Source: Acidilobaceae archaeon (lineage in GTDB: Archaea > Thermoproteota > Thermoprotei_A > Sulfolobales > Acidilobaceae). From it: a DNA stretch of 8,157 bases. The notes under the pieces were generated by a model. It did no database searches, was not told where the DNA came from, and worked only from the letters and a program-made list of their open reading frames with translations. The number at the start of each line of letters is the position of its first letter. Position 1 is the first letter of the stretch. Made by a program: the position numbers and the translations under genes. Positions 1 to 6,145 of this stretch are shown in pieces. Where the stretch lies: positions 1 to 8,157 of the forward strand of contig JALSQM010000115.1 in NCBI GenBank assembly GCA_026985385.1, written 5' to 3'.

Positions 1-1797
1 GCTCGCGTGGGCCAGGCTCAGCCCGAGTATCCTCAGGAAGCTGGAGGTGTTCCCCAGTATCATTAGGAAGCTCTCGTAGAACTCCAGGAAGCCCTCTCCG
101 AGGCCGTGGAGGGGGCTCCCGCCCTCGACGGCGGCTGCCACTGCGGGGCCTATGAATATCCAGAGGAACGAGGCCGCGCCCAGGTACGCTAGGACTGCTG
201 CGAGGCCCGTGCGGGGCCCGAATATGGCGTGCATTATGAGGCCGGAGGCCTCGGAGACGTTGAGTGGGTGTATGAGGAATGGTATGGAGCCCGTCAGGAA
301 GAGGAGGAACTTCGGCAGCTTCACGGCGAATGCCTCGGCCTTAGCCCTCTCTAGGAGCGAGTTAATGAAGCCCAGCAGCGTGCCCAGGGATAGGGTGTAG
401 CCTGCTAGGAAGAGGCTTATCGAGATCCACCTATACATGAAGGATACCGCGGCCCCCGGCGCCTCTAGGGCTACGTCAACGGGGCTCGAGAGGGGTGGGT
501 GCTCGAATCCGAGGTGCCTCCAGAACGCTACTATGGGCTTCCCTGTTAGGGGCCCGAAGAACTCCCCGGCGAGGAAGCCCGTGACCGCCCCGGCAAGCCC
601 TAGGACGCTCACTATGTAGGCCCACTCAGGGTCCCTGCGTCTGAAGAAGTAGTAGGCGAATAGTATGACTAGGAGTGCGTGGCCCAGATCCGGGAACATT
701 AGCCCGAAGAATACGGGCATTGTTATGGCTGCGAATAGAGTTGGAACGATCTCGTTGGGCTCGGGCTCCCCGTACATCTCGATTAGCCTATGGAAGGGCC
801 TTAGGAGCCGGGGGAGCTCGACCTTCGTGGGGACCCTCTCCTCCTCGGTCTTGACAGTCTTGACCCCGAGACTGTAGAGAGCGTAGGCGCCCCCGGAGGC
901 CTGCTCGAGGATCCCCCTAAGCCTCCTGGAGTCCCTGACGTCTATGAAGCCCCTAATGAAGCGGAAGTCCCCCCGGGAAGCCGTGTTGGCCAGTAGCTTC
1001 AGGGCCTCAGATAGGACTATGACCTTGGAGTAGTACTCCTTGAGGGCTGCAAGGGCTTCCCTCCGTAGCTCCTCCCTAATCCTAGACATCTCAGCCTCCA
1101 GCCTGGAGATCTCGGAGAGTATCCACTCATACGCCTTCGAGGGGGATCCCGGCGCCCCCTCCGGCAATACTAGGGGGGTCCACGCCGCCGAGCGCGCCTT
1201 GGCTACAGCGGCCCTCACCCTCTGCTGGCTGCCGGCCACCGCCACTATGTAGCTCTCCTCGCCCGCCTCCTCCCAGGCTACCAGCAGGCCTCCCCGCCGG
1301 GCCTCCTCTAGGATCAGGTTGAGGCCCTCCTGATTCGTCGCCCCGGCTGCGAATGACAGGAATGATGCCCTCATCGCCTCCCCTACATCAGCTGTTATGT
1401 GCTTGAACAGCTCAACCACAGCGAGCGAGGCTCGTAGCTCCTCCAGCCTCTCAGTGAGCCTCGCGAGGGCCTCCTCCGCCTCCTGGAACCTCCGCTCCAC
1501 CTCGGAGTACTCAGACTCGAGGTAGCTGAGGCCCTCGAGCCAGCCAGGGATCCTCAACTCGACCCTAGAGGCTACCTCGGGCTCGGAGCCCGCAAGCCTG
1601 AAGTAGGCCTCCAGCCTCGAGGCCTTCTCCCTGGCGCGCGTGTACTCGGCCTGGAACCTGCGGTCAACCCGGCCTAGCTTAGAGGGCGGCGTGTCTACGT
1701 GGAGTATCCCGGCCTCGGCGAGCCTCCTCACGGCTTCATCGTAGTGGGTGGAGCCGACCGCTATCAATACCTCCTCGACCTTCCTTGGCAGCAGCAT
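1..1797 (-). CDS. atpI: A/V-type ATP synthase subunit I (a-subunit homologue), C-terminus cut off by the window edge
   Basis: This is the membrane stator subunit that carries the proton or sodium half-channels of the archaeal A-type ATP synthase and holds the peripheral stalk. The frame is open for 599 codons without a stop. The N-terminus reads MLLPRKVEEVLIAVG, as is typical of the family. A long charged helical cytoplasmic region fills about the first 350 residues. The membrane half then begins at the conserved loop MFPDLGHALL (residues 367-376). Near the left edge is NTSSFLRILGLSLAHA (583-598); by family knowledge Arg589 matches the arginine essential for ion transport. Subunits of this family usually have about 650-700 residues, so roughly the last 50-100 are missing. 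The ATG at 1797 fits the family N-terminus. An in-frame TTG at 1872 also exists but lies upstream of the likely TATA box. The gene is divergent from the metal-uptake operon and separate from the unit starting with subunit F at the right end. Confidence 0.95.
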   Translation of the reverse strand, partial: MLLPRKVEEVLIAVGSTHYDEAVRRLAEAGILHVDTPPSKLGRVDRRFQAEYTRAREKASRLEAYFRLAGSEPEVASRVELRIPGWLEGLSYLESEYSEVERRFQEAEEALARLTERLEELRASLAVVELFKHITADVGEAMRASFLSFAAGATNQEGLNLILEEARRGGLLVAWEEAGEESYIVAVAGSQQRVRAAVAKARSAAWTPLVLPEGAPGSPSKAYEWILSEISRLEAEMSRIREELRREALAALKEYYSKVIVLSEALKLLANTASRGDFRFIRGFIDVRDSRRLRGILEQASGGAYALYSLGVKTVKTEEERVPTKVELPRLLRPFHRLIEMYGEPEPNEIVPTLFAAITMPVFFGLMFPDLGHALLVILFAYYFFRRRDPEWAYIVSVLGLAGAVTGFLAGEFFGPLTGKPIVAFWRHLGFEHPPLSSPVDVALEAPGAAVSFMYRWISISLFLAGYTLSLGTLLGFINSLLERAKAEAFAVKLPKFLLFLTGSIPFLIHPLNVSEASGLIMHAIFGPRTGLAAVLAYLGAASFLWIFIGPAVAAAVEGGSPLHGLGEGFLEFYESFLMILGNTSSFLRILGLSLAHAS

Positions 1798-1848
1798 GTA
1801 GGCGTCCCCCAGTCCCTTAAGCCACCCAGGCCTAGACGCTGGGGCATC

Positions 1849-1860
1849 TAGTTTTAACCC
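1849..1860. promoter_or_regulatory. TATA-like patch, possibly shared by divergent atpI and the metal operon
   Basis: TTTTAA (TTAAAA on the other strand) at 1852-1857 is the only AT-rich stretch in the 94-base divergent gap. Archaeal transcription normally starts about 25 bases from the TATA box. That would put the rightward start near 1881 (leader about 11 bases to the GTG at 1892) and the leftward start near 1829 (leader about 32 bases to the ATG at 1797). Use in both directions is inferred from position; only the AT-rich core is seen. Confidence 0.45.
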
Positions 1861-1885
1861 TTGAACTCCCAAGCCCCGCGGGGGG

Positions 1886-1898
1886 TAGACAGTGTCTA
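1886..1898. promoter_or_regulatory. Candidate operator: 13-base palindrome over the znuA start codon
   Basis: TAGACAGTGTCTA is a perfect inverted repeat around a single central base, and that base is the first G of the GTG start of the binding-protein gene. One more matching pair (1884 and 1900) follows after a mismatch. A further GTCTA half-site lies at 1901-1905, seven bases after the half-site at 1894-1898. The site lies just downstream of the predicted transcription start, where a bound repressor would block transcription. DtxR-family repressors bind such palindromes, and the operon encodes one as its last gene. Binding by that protein is inference. Confidence 0.5.
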
Positions 1899-2884
1899 AC
1901 GTCTATAGGAGAATAATGGCTGCCGTAGCGCTGGCGGCCCTGCTAGCAGTCATCCCGGGGGTGCAAGCGGGGGGCCCGCCGAGGATCCGGGTTGCTGTGA
2001 CCGTACCCTACATGGCCTACATCGTGAAAGCTATAGGGGGCCCCTACGTCGAGGTTGACAGCATAATACCCCCGGGGGCCGACCCGCACACCTACTCGCC
2101 CCCCGCCAGCATGGTCGCCAGGCTGGACTCCTACGATCTGATAGTCATGAGTGGGCCCAGGCACATGAAGGCCGAGGACGTCATCCTCTCGTGGAGGGGC
2201 CGCGGGCTCCTCAGGCACCCCCTCATATTATACTATGAGAACTACACCTCCTGCGGCCTCGAACTACTCGCATTCAAGGGCCACGTGAACCCCCACGGCT
2301 ACTGGTGGGGGCCTAGAAGCGTTGCCGTCATAAGCTCCTGCATAGGCAGGGCCCTAGCGGAGGCTGATCCCTCCCACGCGGACTGGTACATGGCCAGGGC
2401 GAGGCTCTACTCCTCGGAGGCCCTCGGCCTAGCGGGTAGCTTGAGGGGGCTCAGGGTCGCCGCCTACAGCCCAATAGTCCAGTACTTCATAAACGAGACG
2501 GGGGCGTCACTCGTCTACGTTGCCTCCCCCAGCCCCGGCTCCGAGCCCGACCCGAGGGTCATCTCTGAAGTAACCAGACTCTACGAGGAAGGGAGGATTG
2601 ACGCCTTCGTAGCCACATCCGTCGACGTGATGTTCTCTAGGAGCGCCTCGGCGGTGGTTAAGGATCTACAGTCGAGGGGGGTGCCGGCTATCGTGCTACC
2701 CATAGGGGAGCCCGGCGTTGACATCCTCACGACGCTCTCGGAGTCCGTGGGCATCCTATCGTCGCTGAAGGCGCCGCGGCCAGCGGCCCGGGGGAGGCCC
2801 CTATCCTGCGGTTGGGGGGTTGCGGTTGCCTCCTTCGCGCTAGGCGCTGCGGTGGTGGGAGCATGGGCGAGGAGGGCGTACTAG
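1892..2884 (+). CDS. znuA: Cluster A-I metal ABC transporter substrate-binding protein (ZnuA/TroA type), membrane anchored
   Basis: This 330-residue protein would capture a transition metal (zinc, manganese or iron) outside the cell and pass it to the permease encoded downstream. A signal peptide is visible (hydrophobic residues 9-25, possible cleavage after VQA at 24-26). The family motif PPGADPHTYSP (60-70) carries first ligand His66, and NPHGYWWGP (133-141) carries second ligand His135. At the third ligand site, where ZnuA has His and manganese proteins have Glu, the sequence is AYSPIVQYF (191-199), with no such residue. The fourth site (about 240-247) reads VATSVDVM and its ligand is unclear. 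There is no His-rich acidic loop. A C-terminal hydrophobic segment (about 307-325) followed by ARR looks like an archaeal membrane anchor. The GTG start has a GGGGGT ribosome binding site just upstream; an internal ATG at 1916 is the alternative. The end overlaps the next gene by 22 bases. The metal cannot be assigned with confidence. Confidence 0.88.
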   Translation: MSNVYRRIMAAVALAALLAVIPGVQAGGPPRIRVAVTVPYMAYIVKAIGGPYVEVDSIIPPGADPHTYSPPASMVARLDSYDLIVMSGPRHMKAEDVILSWRGRGLLRHPLILYYENYTSCGLELLAFKGHVNPHGYWWGPRSVAVISSCIGRALAEADPSHADWYMARARLYSSEALGLAGSLRGLRVAAYSPIVQYFINETGASLVYVASPSPGSEPDPRVISEVTRLYEEGRIDAFVATSVDVMFSRSASAVVKDLQSRGVPAIVLPIGEPGVDILTTLSESVGILSSLKAPRPAARGRPLSCGWGVAVASFALGAAVVGAWARRAY

Positions 2885-3654
2885 TGGAGGGCCTCTACTA
2901 TAGGTATCCGGGTTCGGCGGAGGCTGCTGTAGCCGTTGATAGGCTCGACGTCGATCCACCCTTCTTCCTAGTGATACTCGGCCCCAACGGGGCCGGTAAG
3001 ACTACTCTCCTAAAGCTGCTCATAGGCCTCCTGAGGCCTGAGAGGGGTAGAGTGAGGATCCTAGGGGTAGACCCGCACAATGGGGGCCTGAGGAGGCTCG
3101 CGGGCAGCCTCGGCTACGTGCCGCAGCTGCAGAGGGTCAACACGAACATACCCCTGAGGGGCTGGGAGGTAGCGGCTATGAGGCTCTACCTCACCCAGAG
3201 GCCGCCGAGGAGCCTCAGGAGGTCTAGGAGGGAGGCCCTCGAGGCGCTCGAGATACTTGGGGTGGGCTACCTAGCCGATAAGCCCTTCTCGGAGATGAGC
3301 GGCGGCGAGAGGCAGCTCACGCTCCTCGCGAGGGCCATAGCGGGTAGCCCCAGGCTGCTCGTCGCCGACGAGCCCCTGGGCATGGTTGATCCCAGGAGGA
3401 GGCTCAACGTTGCCCGCAGCCTCTGGAGGCTCCACGTGGAGAGGGGGCTGAACGTTATAGTGACTACCCATGATATAACACCCTTCCTGCAGGAGCCCAT
3501 AGCCTCTAGGGCCCTCGGGGCCCTCATGAACAGGAGGATAATAAGGCTGACGATACTCTCCGACCTCCTAGCCGATAGAGCCGCTATAGAGGAGGCCTTC
3601 AAGGAGTATTCAGGGCTAGGAGGGGCGCTCGCATCACTAAGAGGGGGTGCGTAG
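2863..3654 (+). CDS. znuC: Metal ABC transporter ATP-binding protein (ZnuC type)
   Basis: This is the cytoplasmic ATPase that powers the metal importer encoded by its neighbours. All ABC motifs are intact: Walker A GPNGAGKTT (residues 40-48), Q-loop Gln88 in YVPQ, signature MSGGERQ (145-151), Walker B LLVADE (165-170), D-loop around GMVDP, and switch His203 in VTTHD. At 263 residues it has the usual length for the family. The ATG at 2863 keeps the complete first beta strand (VLVEGLYYRY) and has GGTGG just upstream. An in-frame GTG at 2884 shares its G with the upstream stop codon (TAGTG) and has GGAGGG seven bases before it, so it is a real alternative that would remove seven residues. Translation is probably coupled to that of the binding protein. 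Confidence 0.94.
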   Translation: MGEEGVLVEGLYYRYPGSAEAAVAVDRLDVDPPFFLVILGPNGAGKTTLLKLLIGLLRPERGRVRILGVDPHNGGLRRLAGSLGYVPQLQRVNTNIPLRGWEVAAMRLYLTQRPPRSLRRSRREALEALEILGVGYLADKPFSEMSGGERQLTLLARAIAGSPRLLVADEPLGMVDPRRRLNVARSLWRLHVERGLNVIVTTHDITPFLQEPIASRALGALMNRRIIRLTILSDLLADRAAIEEAFKEYSGLGGALASLRGGA

Positions 3655-3657
3655 GGG

Positions 3658-4485
3658 GTGGAGCCGCTCCTAGCATACGCCTTCACGGCAGCTATACTAG
3701 CGGCCCTCTCCTCGGGGACGGTCAGCCCCCTAGTAGTCGCCTCGGGCTCCATATTCCTAGCCGTCGAGATGGTCCACGCAGTCCTAGCGGCCGGGATCCT
3801 CGGGGGGCTGGCCCTGGCACTCGGCTGGAGCGTGCCCCCGATATTGGTAGCCATACTGGCCGTGAGCGCCTTGAGCCTCACGGCCACAGCCCTCATGGAG
3901 GCTGGTATGGAGGCCGACACAGCCGTTGGGGTGACAGCCTTCATATCGGCTGTTATAGTTGCTGTAGGCCTCTACGCCATGTCGAGGGTCGACCCGACGG
4001 GGGGTAGCATAGTCACGGGCCTCCTGGTGGGGAACGCCTTCCTAGTGGGGCCGGAGGACATTCAGGGCCTGCTGGCTGTTGCCGCTGTGGTGCTACTCTC
4101 AGTCTACCTCTTCGGCCGCGAGATAGCCTACGTCTACTTCGACCCCGAGGGATCCAGGGTCGCGGGCGTCCGGCCGGGCGCTTACAGGGCCCTCTTCAAC
4201 GTGCTCGTAGCGCTAACAGCCCTCAGCCTGACGTACGTGCTCGGGGTGCTTATGGCCCACATAATACTGGTGGCGCCCGGCGTGGCCTCGCATAGGGTTG
4301 CACGTAGGAGTATAGCCTCGCTACTAGCAACGAGTATAGGCGCAACGGAGGCTGCGGTCATCGCGTCAATAGGCCTGGCATGGAGCACCGGTTTAAACGC
4401 CGCCGCAGCCGCTGGCGTGACGGTTAGCGTAGTGTTCCTGGCCCTACTAGCCGCTGGCAGGCTAGGGGCGACCCGCAATGCCTAG
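3658..4485 (+). CDS. znuB: Metal ABC transporter permease (ZnuB/MntB type)
   Basis: This integral membrane subunit forms the path through which the metal enters the cell and should act as a homodimer with the adjacent ATPase. The 275-residue protein is almost entirely hydrophobic, with an estimated seven or eight membrane spans. Family marks are EMVHAVLAAGILGG near 37-50 (the HA-x-L-x-G region), FDPEGSRVAGV near 161-171, and GVLMAHIILVAPGVASHRVARR near 196-217, which resembles the late-helix motif ending in P-A-A of this family. It starts at a GTG three bases after the upstream stop, with GGGGGTG at 3643-3649 as ribosome binding site. Its end overlaps the regulator gene by eight bases. Confidence 0.93.
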   Translation: MEPLLAYAFTAAILAALSSGTVSPLVVASGSIFLAVEMVHAVLAAGILGGLALALGWSVPPILVAILAVSALSLTATALMEAGMEADTAVGVTAFISAVIVAVGLYAMSRVDPTGGSIVTGLLVGNAFLVGPEDIQGLLAVAAVVLLSVYLFGREIAYVYFDPEGSRVAGVRPGAYRALFNVLVALTALSLTYVLGVLMAHIILVAPGVASHRVARRSIASLLATSIGATEAAVIASIGLAWSTGLNAAAAAGVTVSVVFLALLAAGRLGATRNA

Positions 4486-4936
4486 GCGCGGCGGGAGGAC
4501 GGTGTATGACTACGTTAAGGCCATCTACATCCTAGGGGGCAGGCCCGGCGGCGACTACGTGCCCATACACAGGCTCGCGAGACTCCTAGGGGTTAGGAGG
4601 GCCACGGTAGCCGTCATGGCTAAGAGGCTCGAGCTCCAGGGGCTGGTCGAGAGAGCGTCGCGTAGGGGGCTAAGGCTCACCGCCCGGGGGGCCGAGGAGC
4701 TAGCGAAGCTCGCCTGGAAGGTTGGGGTGGTGGAGAACCTGCTCAGCAGGGCGGGTGTTAGTGGGAGCCTCCTAGAGGAGCTAGCGAGGAAGCTGGCGTG
4801 CAGGCTAAGCGATGACGACGCCGAGCATCTCTGCGCGAGCCTGGGCCACCCAACCATGTGCCCGCACGGCTACCCCATACCGCACCCCTGCGAGGGCAAG
4901 CTCTCACTGGAGGGCACGTGCCTGCTCCGCCACTAA
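4478..4936 (+). CDS. DtxR/MntR-family metal-dependent transcriptional repressor with unusual Cys/His-rich C-terminus
   Basis: This 152-residue protein is probably the repressor of its own metal-uptake operon. The N-terminal winged helix-turn-helix is clear: YDYVKAIYILG (10-20), then VPIHRLARLLGVRRATVAVMAKRLELQGLVER (28-59), then a wing ending LTARGAEEL. The dimerization/metal domain ends with HPTMCPHGYPIP (124-135), a form common in archaeal and SirR-like members. There is no SH3-like domain. By my unaided alignment to DtxR, Asp11 and Glu86 keep ligand positions (Met10, Glu83), but His79 becomes Val82, His98 Glu100, Cys102 Arg104, Glu105 Ala107 and His106 Cys108. The last 45 residues hold five Cys (108, 119, 128, 138, 148) and five His (117, 124, 130, 136, 152). 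The ATG has AGGGG at 4464-4468 and overlaps the permease end, which implies co-expression. The family call is firm; the sensed metal is unknown. Confidence 0.87.
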   Translation: MPRRGGRTVYDYVKAIYILGGRPGGDYVPIHRLARLLGVRRATVAVMAKRLELQGLVERASRRGLRLTARGAEELAKLAWKVGVVENLLSRAGVSGSLLEELARKLACRLSDDDAEHLCASLGHPTMCPHGYPIPHPCEGKLSLEGTCLLRH

Positions 4937-4944
4937 CAGGTAGG

Positions 4945-4953
4945 GATTTAATC
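4945..4953 (+). promoter_or_regulatory. TATA-like promoter for the L14e gene
   Basis: GATTTAATC is the AT-rich patch in the 54-base gap after the repressor gene. A start of transcription about 25 bases downstream would fall near 4974. That leaves a leader of about 16 bases before the ATG at 4991 and separates the ribosomal gene from the metal operon. The core is symmetric (GGATT-T-AATCC), which may be chance. Confidence 0.45.
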
Positions 4954-4990
4954 CTGCCAGGCGGGGGGTGCAACCTTGGGGGTTCCAGGG

Positions 4991-5281
4991 ATGCCCGCTA
5001 TAGAGGTCGGCAGGCTCTGCGTGAAACTCTACGGCCGCGAGGCAGGCCGCAAGTGCGTCATAGTAGATATCATAGATGAGAACTTCGTCCTGATAACGGG
5101 TCCCAAGCACGTAAGCGGGGTCAGGAGGAGGAGAGCCAACGTAGACCACATAGAGCCCCTCGATAAGAAGATAGAGATACCCAAGGGGGCCAGCGACGAG
5201 GAGGTAGAGAAGGCGCTGAAGGAGGCCGGTCTAATAGACTTCATGAGGGAGAGGATACGGCCGGAGTTAAAGCCCATCTAA
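4991..5281 (+). CDS. rpl14e: 50S ribosomal protein L14e (eL14)
   Basis: This 96-residue protein is a component of the large ribosomal subunit found in many archaea and all eukaryotes. The KOW/SH3-like fold is visible in EVGRLCVKLYGREAGRKCVI followed by VDIIDENFVLITGPK. The basic VRRRRAN segment and a charged C-terminal tail (ASDEEVEKALKEAGLIDFM) are typical of crenarchaeal L14e. The ATG at 4991 gives MPAIEVGR, the usual N-terminus, with GGGGGTT seven bases upstream. An in-frame TTG at 4976 has a stronger GGGGGGTG (4963-4970) before it and would add five residues. That stretch, however, lies at or before the transcription start predicted from the TATA box, so the ATG is preferred. L14e often sits beside cmk and cbf5 in crenarchaea; here it does not, at least downstream. 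Confidence 0.93.
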   Translation: MPAIEVGRLCVKLYGREAGRKCVIVDIIDENFVLITGPKHVSGVRRRRANVDHIEPLDKKIEIPKGASDEEVEKALKEAGLIDFMRERIRPELKPI

Positions 5282-5308
5282 AACAGCGGCCCCCGAGCCT
5301 ACCGGGTC

Positions 5309-5330
5309 CTTTAGAATCTCCACGTAATAA
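5309..5330 (+). promoter_or_regulatory. Possible TATA region for GTP cyclohydrolase III
   Basis: The 84-base gap holds two AT-rich patches, CTTTAGAA (5309-5316) and GTAATAA (5324-5330). The second would place transcription near 5352, just ahead of the GGGGTG ribosome binding site (5356-5361). Neither is a strong consensus, and read-through from the L14e gene is equally possible. Confidence 0.3.
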
Positions 5331-5365
5331 CCCCCGGGGAGCGGCCTCCTCATGCGGGGTGCCGG

Positions 5366-6145
5366 TTGGAGGCGTATACCAAGGTAACGCTGATCGAGCT
5401 AATAGGCTACAGGGAATGGACCGAGAGCCTCGGCGACGATAGAGAGTGGGCTATTCAGTCGGTGCAGGCGAGCATATACAGGGCCGCCCAGGAGGAGGCC
5501 AAGGATCACGGTGGCTTCATAATACCCCTCAGGTTCGACTACATGATACTGCTCTCGAGTGGCCTCGACGAGTACTCGCAGAGGGCCGTGGTTCGGAGCG
5601 TGGAGGAGAGATCGCCCGTGCCGGTGAGGGCTGCAAGCGGCTGCGCCCCAACGCCTATCGACGCCCTGAGGGTTGCCGAGGAGAAGTTGAAGAAGCTGCC
5701 CCCGTCAAGCGTTGAGACCAGCGGCTGCGGGGCCTCGGAGGTGACCGCGGTCGCGCACATCGACGTTGACGACATAACCGGTGCCACCCACAGGGACGGC
5801 GTCTACGAGGCGTTCCTAGAAGTCTTGAGGCTCCATAAGGCCCTGGCCGAGGTTGCCGCCGCCTCGGGGGCGGTGGTCCAGTACCTGGGCGGCGATAACA
5901 TACTAGTCGTCCTACCCCCCTCCGACCCCCTGAGGGAGACCGAGTCCCTCGTGGCGAGTGTGGAGCACGTGCTACCCAGGGGGATGACCCTGAAGGCGGG
6001 CGTCGGGGTGGCCTCGAGGGCCAGGAACGCCCTGAGCCTAGCTGCTAGGGCCCTCCACGCCATCAGGAGCGGGGCTGCCGAGCGGAGGATCCTACTCATC
6101 GAGGAGCCCCTCAGCGCGGGAGGGCTAGGTGCGGGCCCCGCCTAG
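5366..6145 (+). CDS. arfA: GTP cyclohydrolase III (archaeal)
   Basis: The archaeal enzyme hydrolyses GTP to the formylaminopyrimidine nucleotide (FAPy) and diphosphate, the first step toward riboflavin and the deazaflavin F420. The 259-residue product matches the family in length (about 250-270) and has its two tandem cyclase-like palm halves. The first contains PLRFDYMILL (54-63). The second has AHIDVDDITG (130-139), the metal/nucleotide motif YLGGDNILV (173-181) and LKAGVGVA (209-216), which align well by eye with the Methanocaldococcus enzyme. The TTG start is preceded by GGGGTG with four bases between, the same start pattern as other genes here. The gene ends inside the tail of the converging radical SAM gene, overlapping it by 21 bases. 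No other riboflavin or F420 gene is visible in the window. Confidence 0.9.
   Translation: MEAYTKVTLIELIGYREWTESLGDDREWAIQSVQASIYRAAQEEAKDHGGFIIPLRFDYMILLSSGLDEYSQRAVVRSVEERSPVPVRAASGCAPTPIDALRVAEEKLKKLPPSSVETSGCGASEVTAVAHIDVDDITGATHRDGVYEAFLEVLRLHKALAEVAAASGAVVQYLGGDNILVVLPPSDPLRETESLVASVEHVLPRGMTLKAGVGVASRARNALSLAARALHAIRSGAAERRILLIEEPLSAGGLGAGPA

Noticed and set aside
1798..1872. N-terminal extension of subunit I to an in-frame TTG at 1872
   Set aside because: The extension would translate through the likely TATA box, and the ATG at 1797 already gives the family N-terminus.
1874..1883. CCCCGCGGGG palindrome before the metal operon
   Set aside because: Short all-GC palindromes are expected in DNA of this composition, and most of it lies upstream of the predicted transcript.
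3267..3944. Long 225-codon minus-strand open frame across the ATPase-permease junction
   Set aside because: It is antisense to two well-supported genes, its composition (rich in Ala, Ser, Arg, Leu) is the usual shadow of GC-rich coding DNA, and it has no recognisable domain.
4943..4956. GGATTTAATCC as an operator or terminator between the repressor and L14e genes
   Set aside because: The arms are only five bases, they do not extend, and the sequence differs from the operator candidate at 1886-1898. A TATA box explains it.
4976..4990. TTG start for L14e, five residues upstream of the ATG
   Set aside because: It has a good GGGGGGTG before it, but the family N-terminus begins at the ATG and the TATA box would place transcription at or after that ribosome binding site. 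It is kept only as an alternative.
5282..5365. tRNA or other RNA gene between L14e and GTP cyclohydrolase III
   Set aside because: No cloverleaf, T-loop GGTTC or acceptor stem pairing could be built in the 84 bases.
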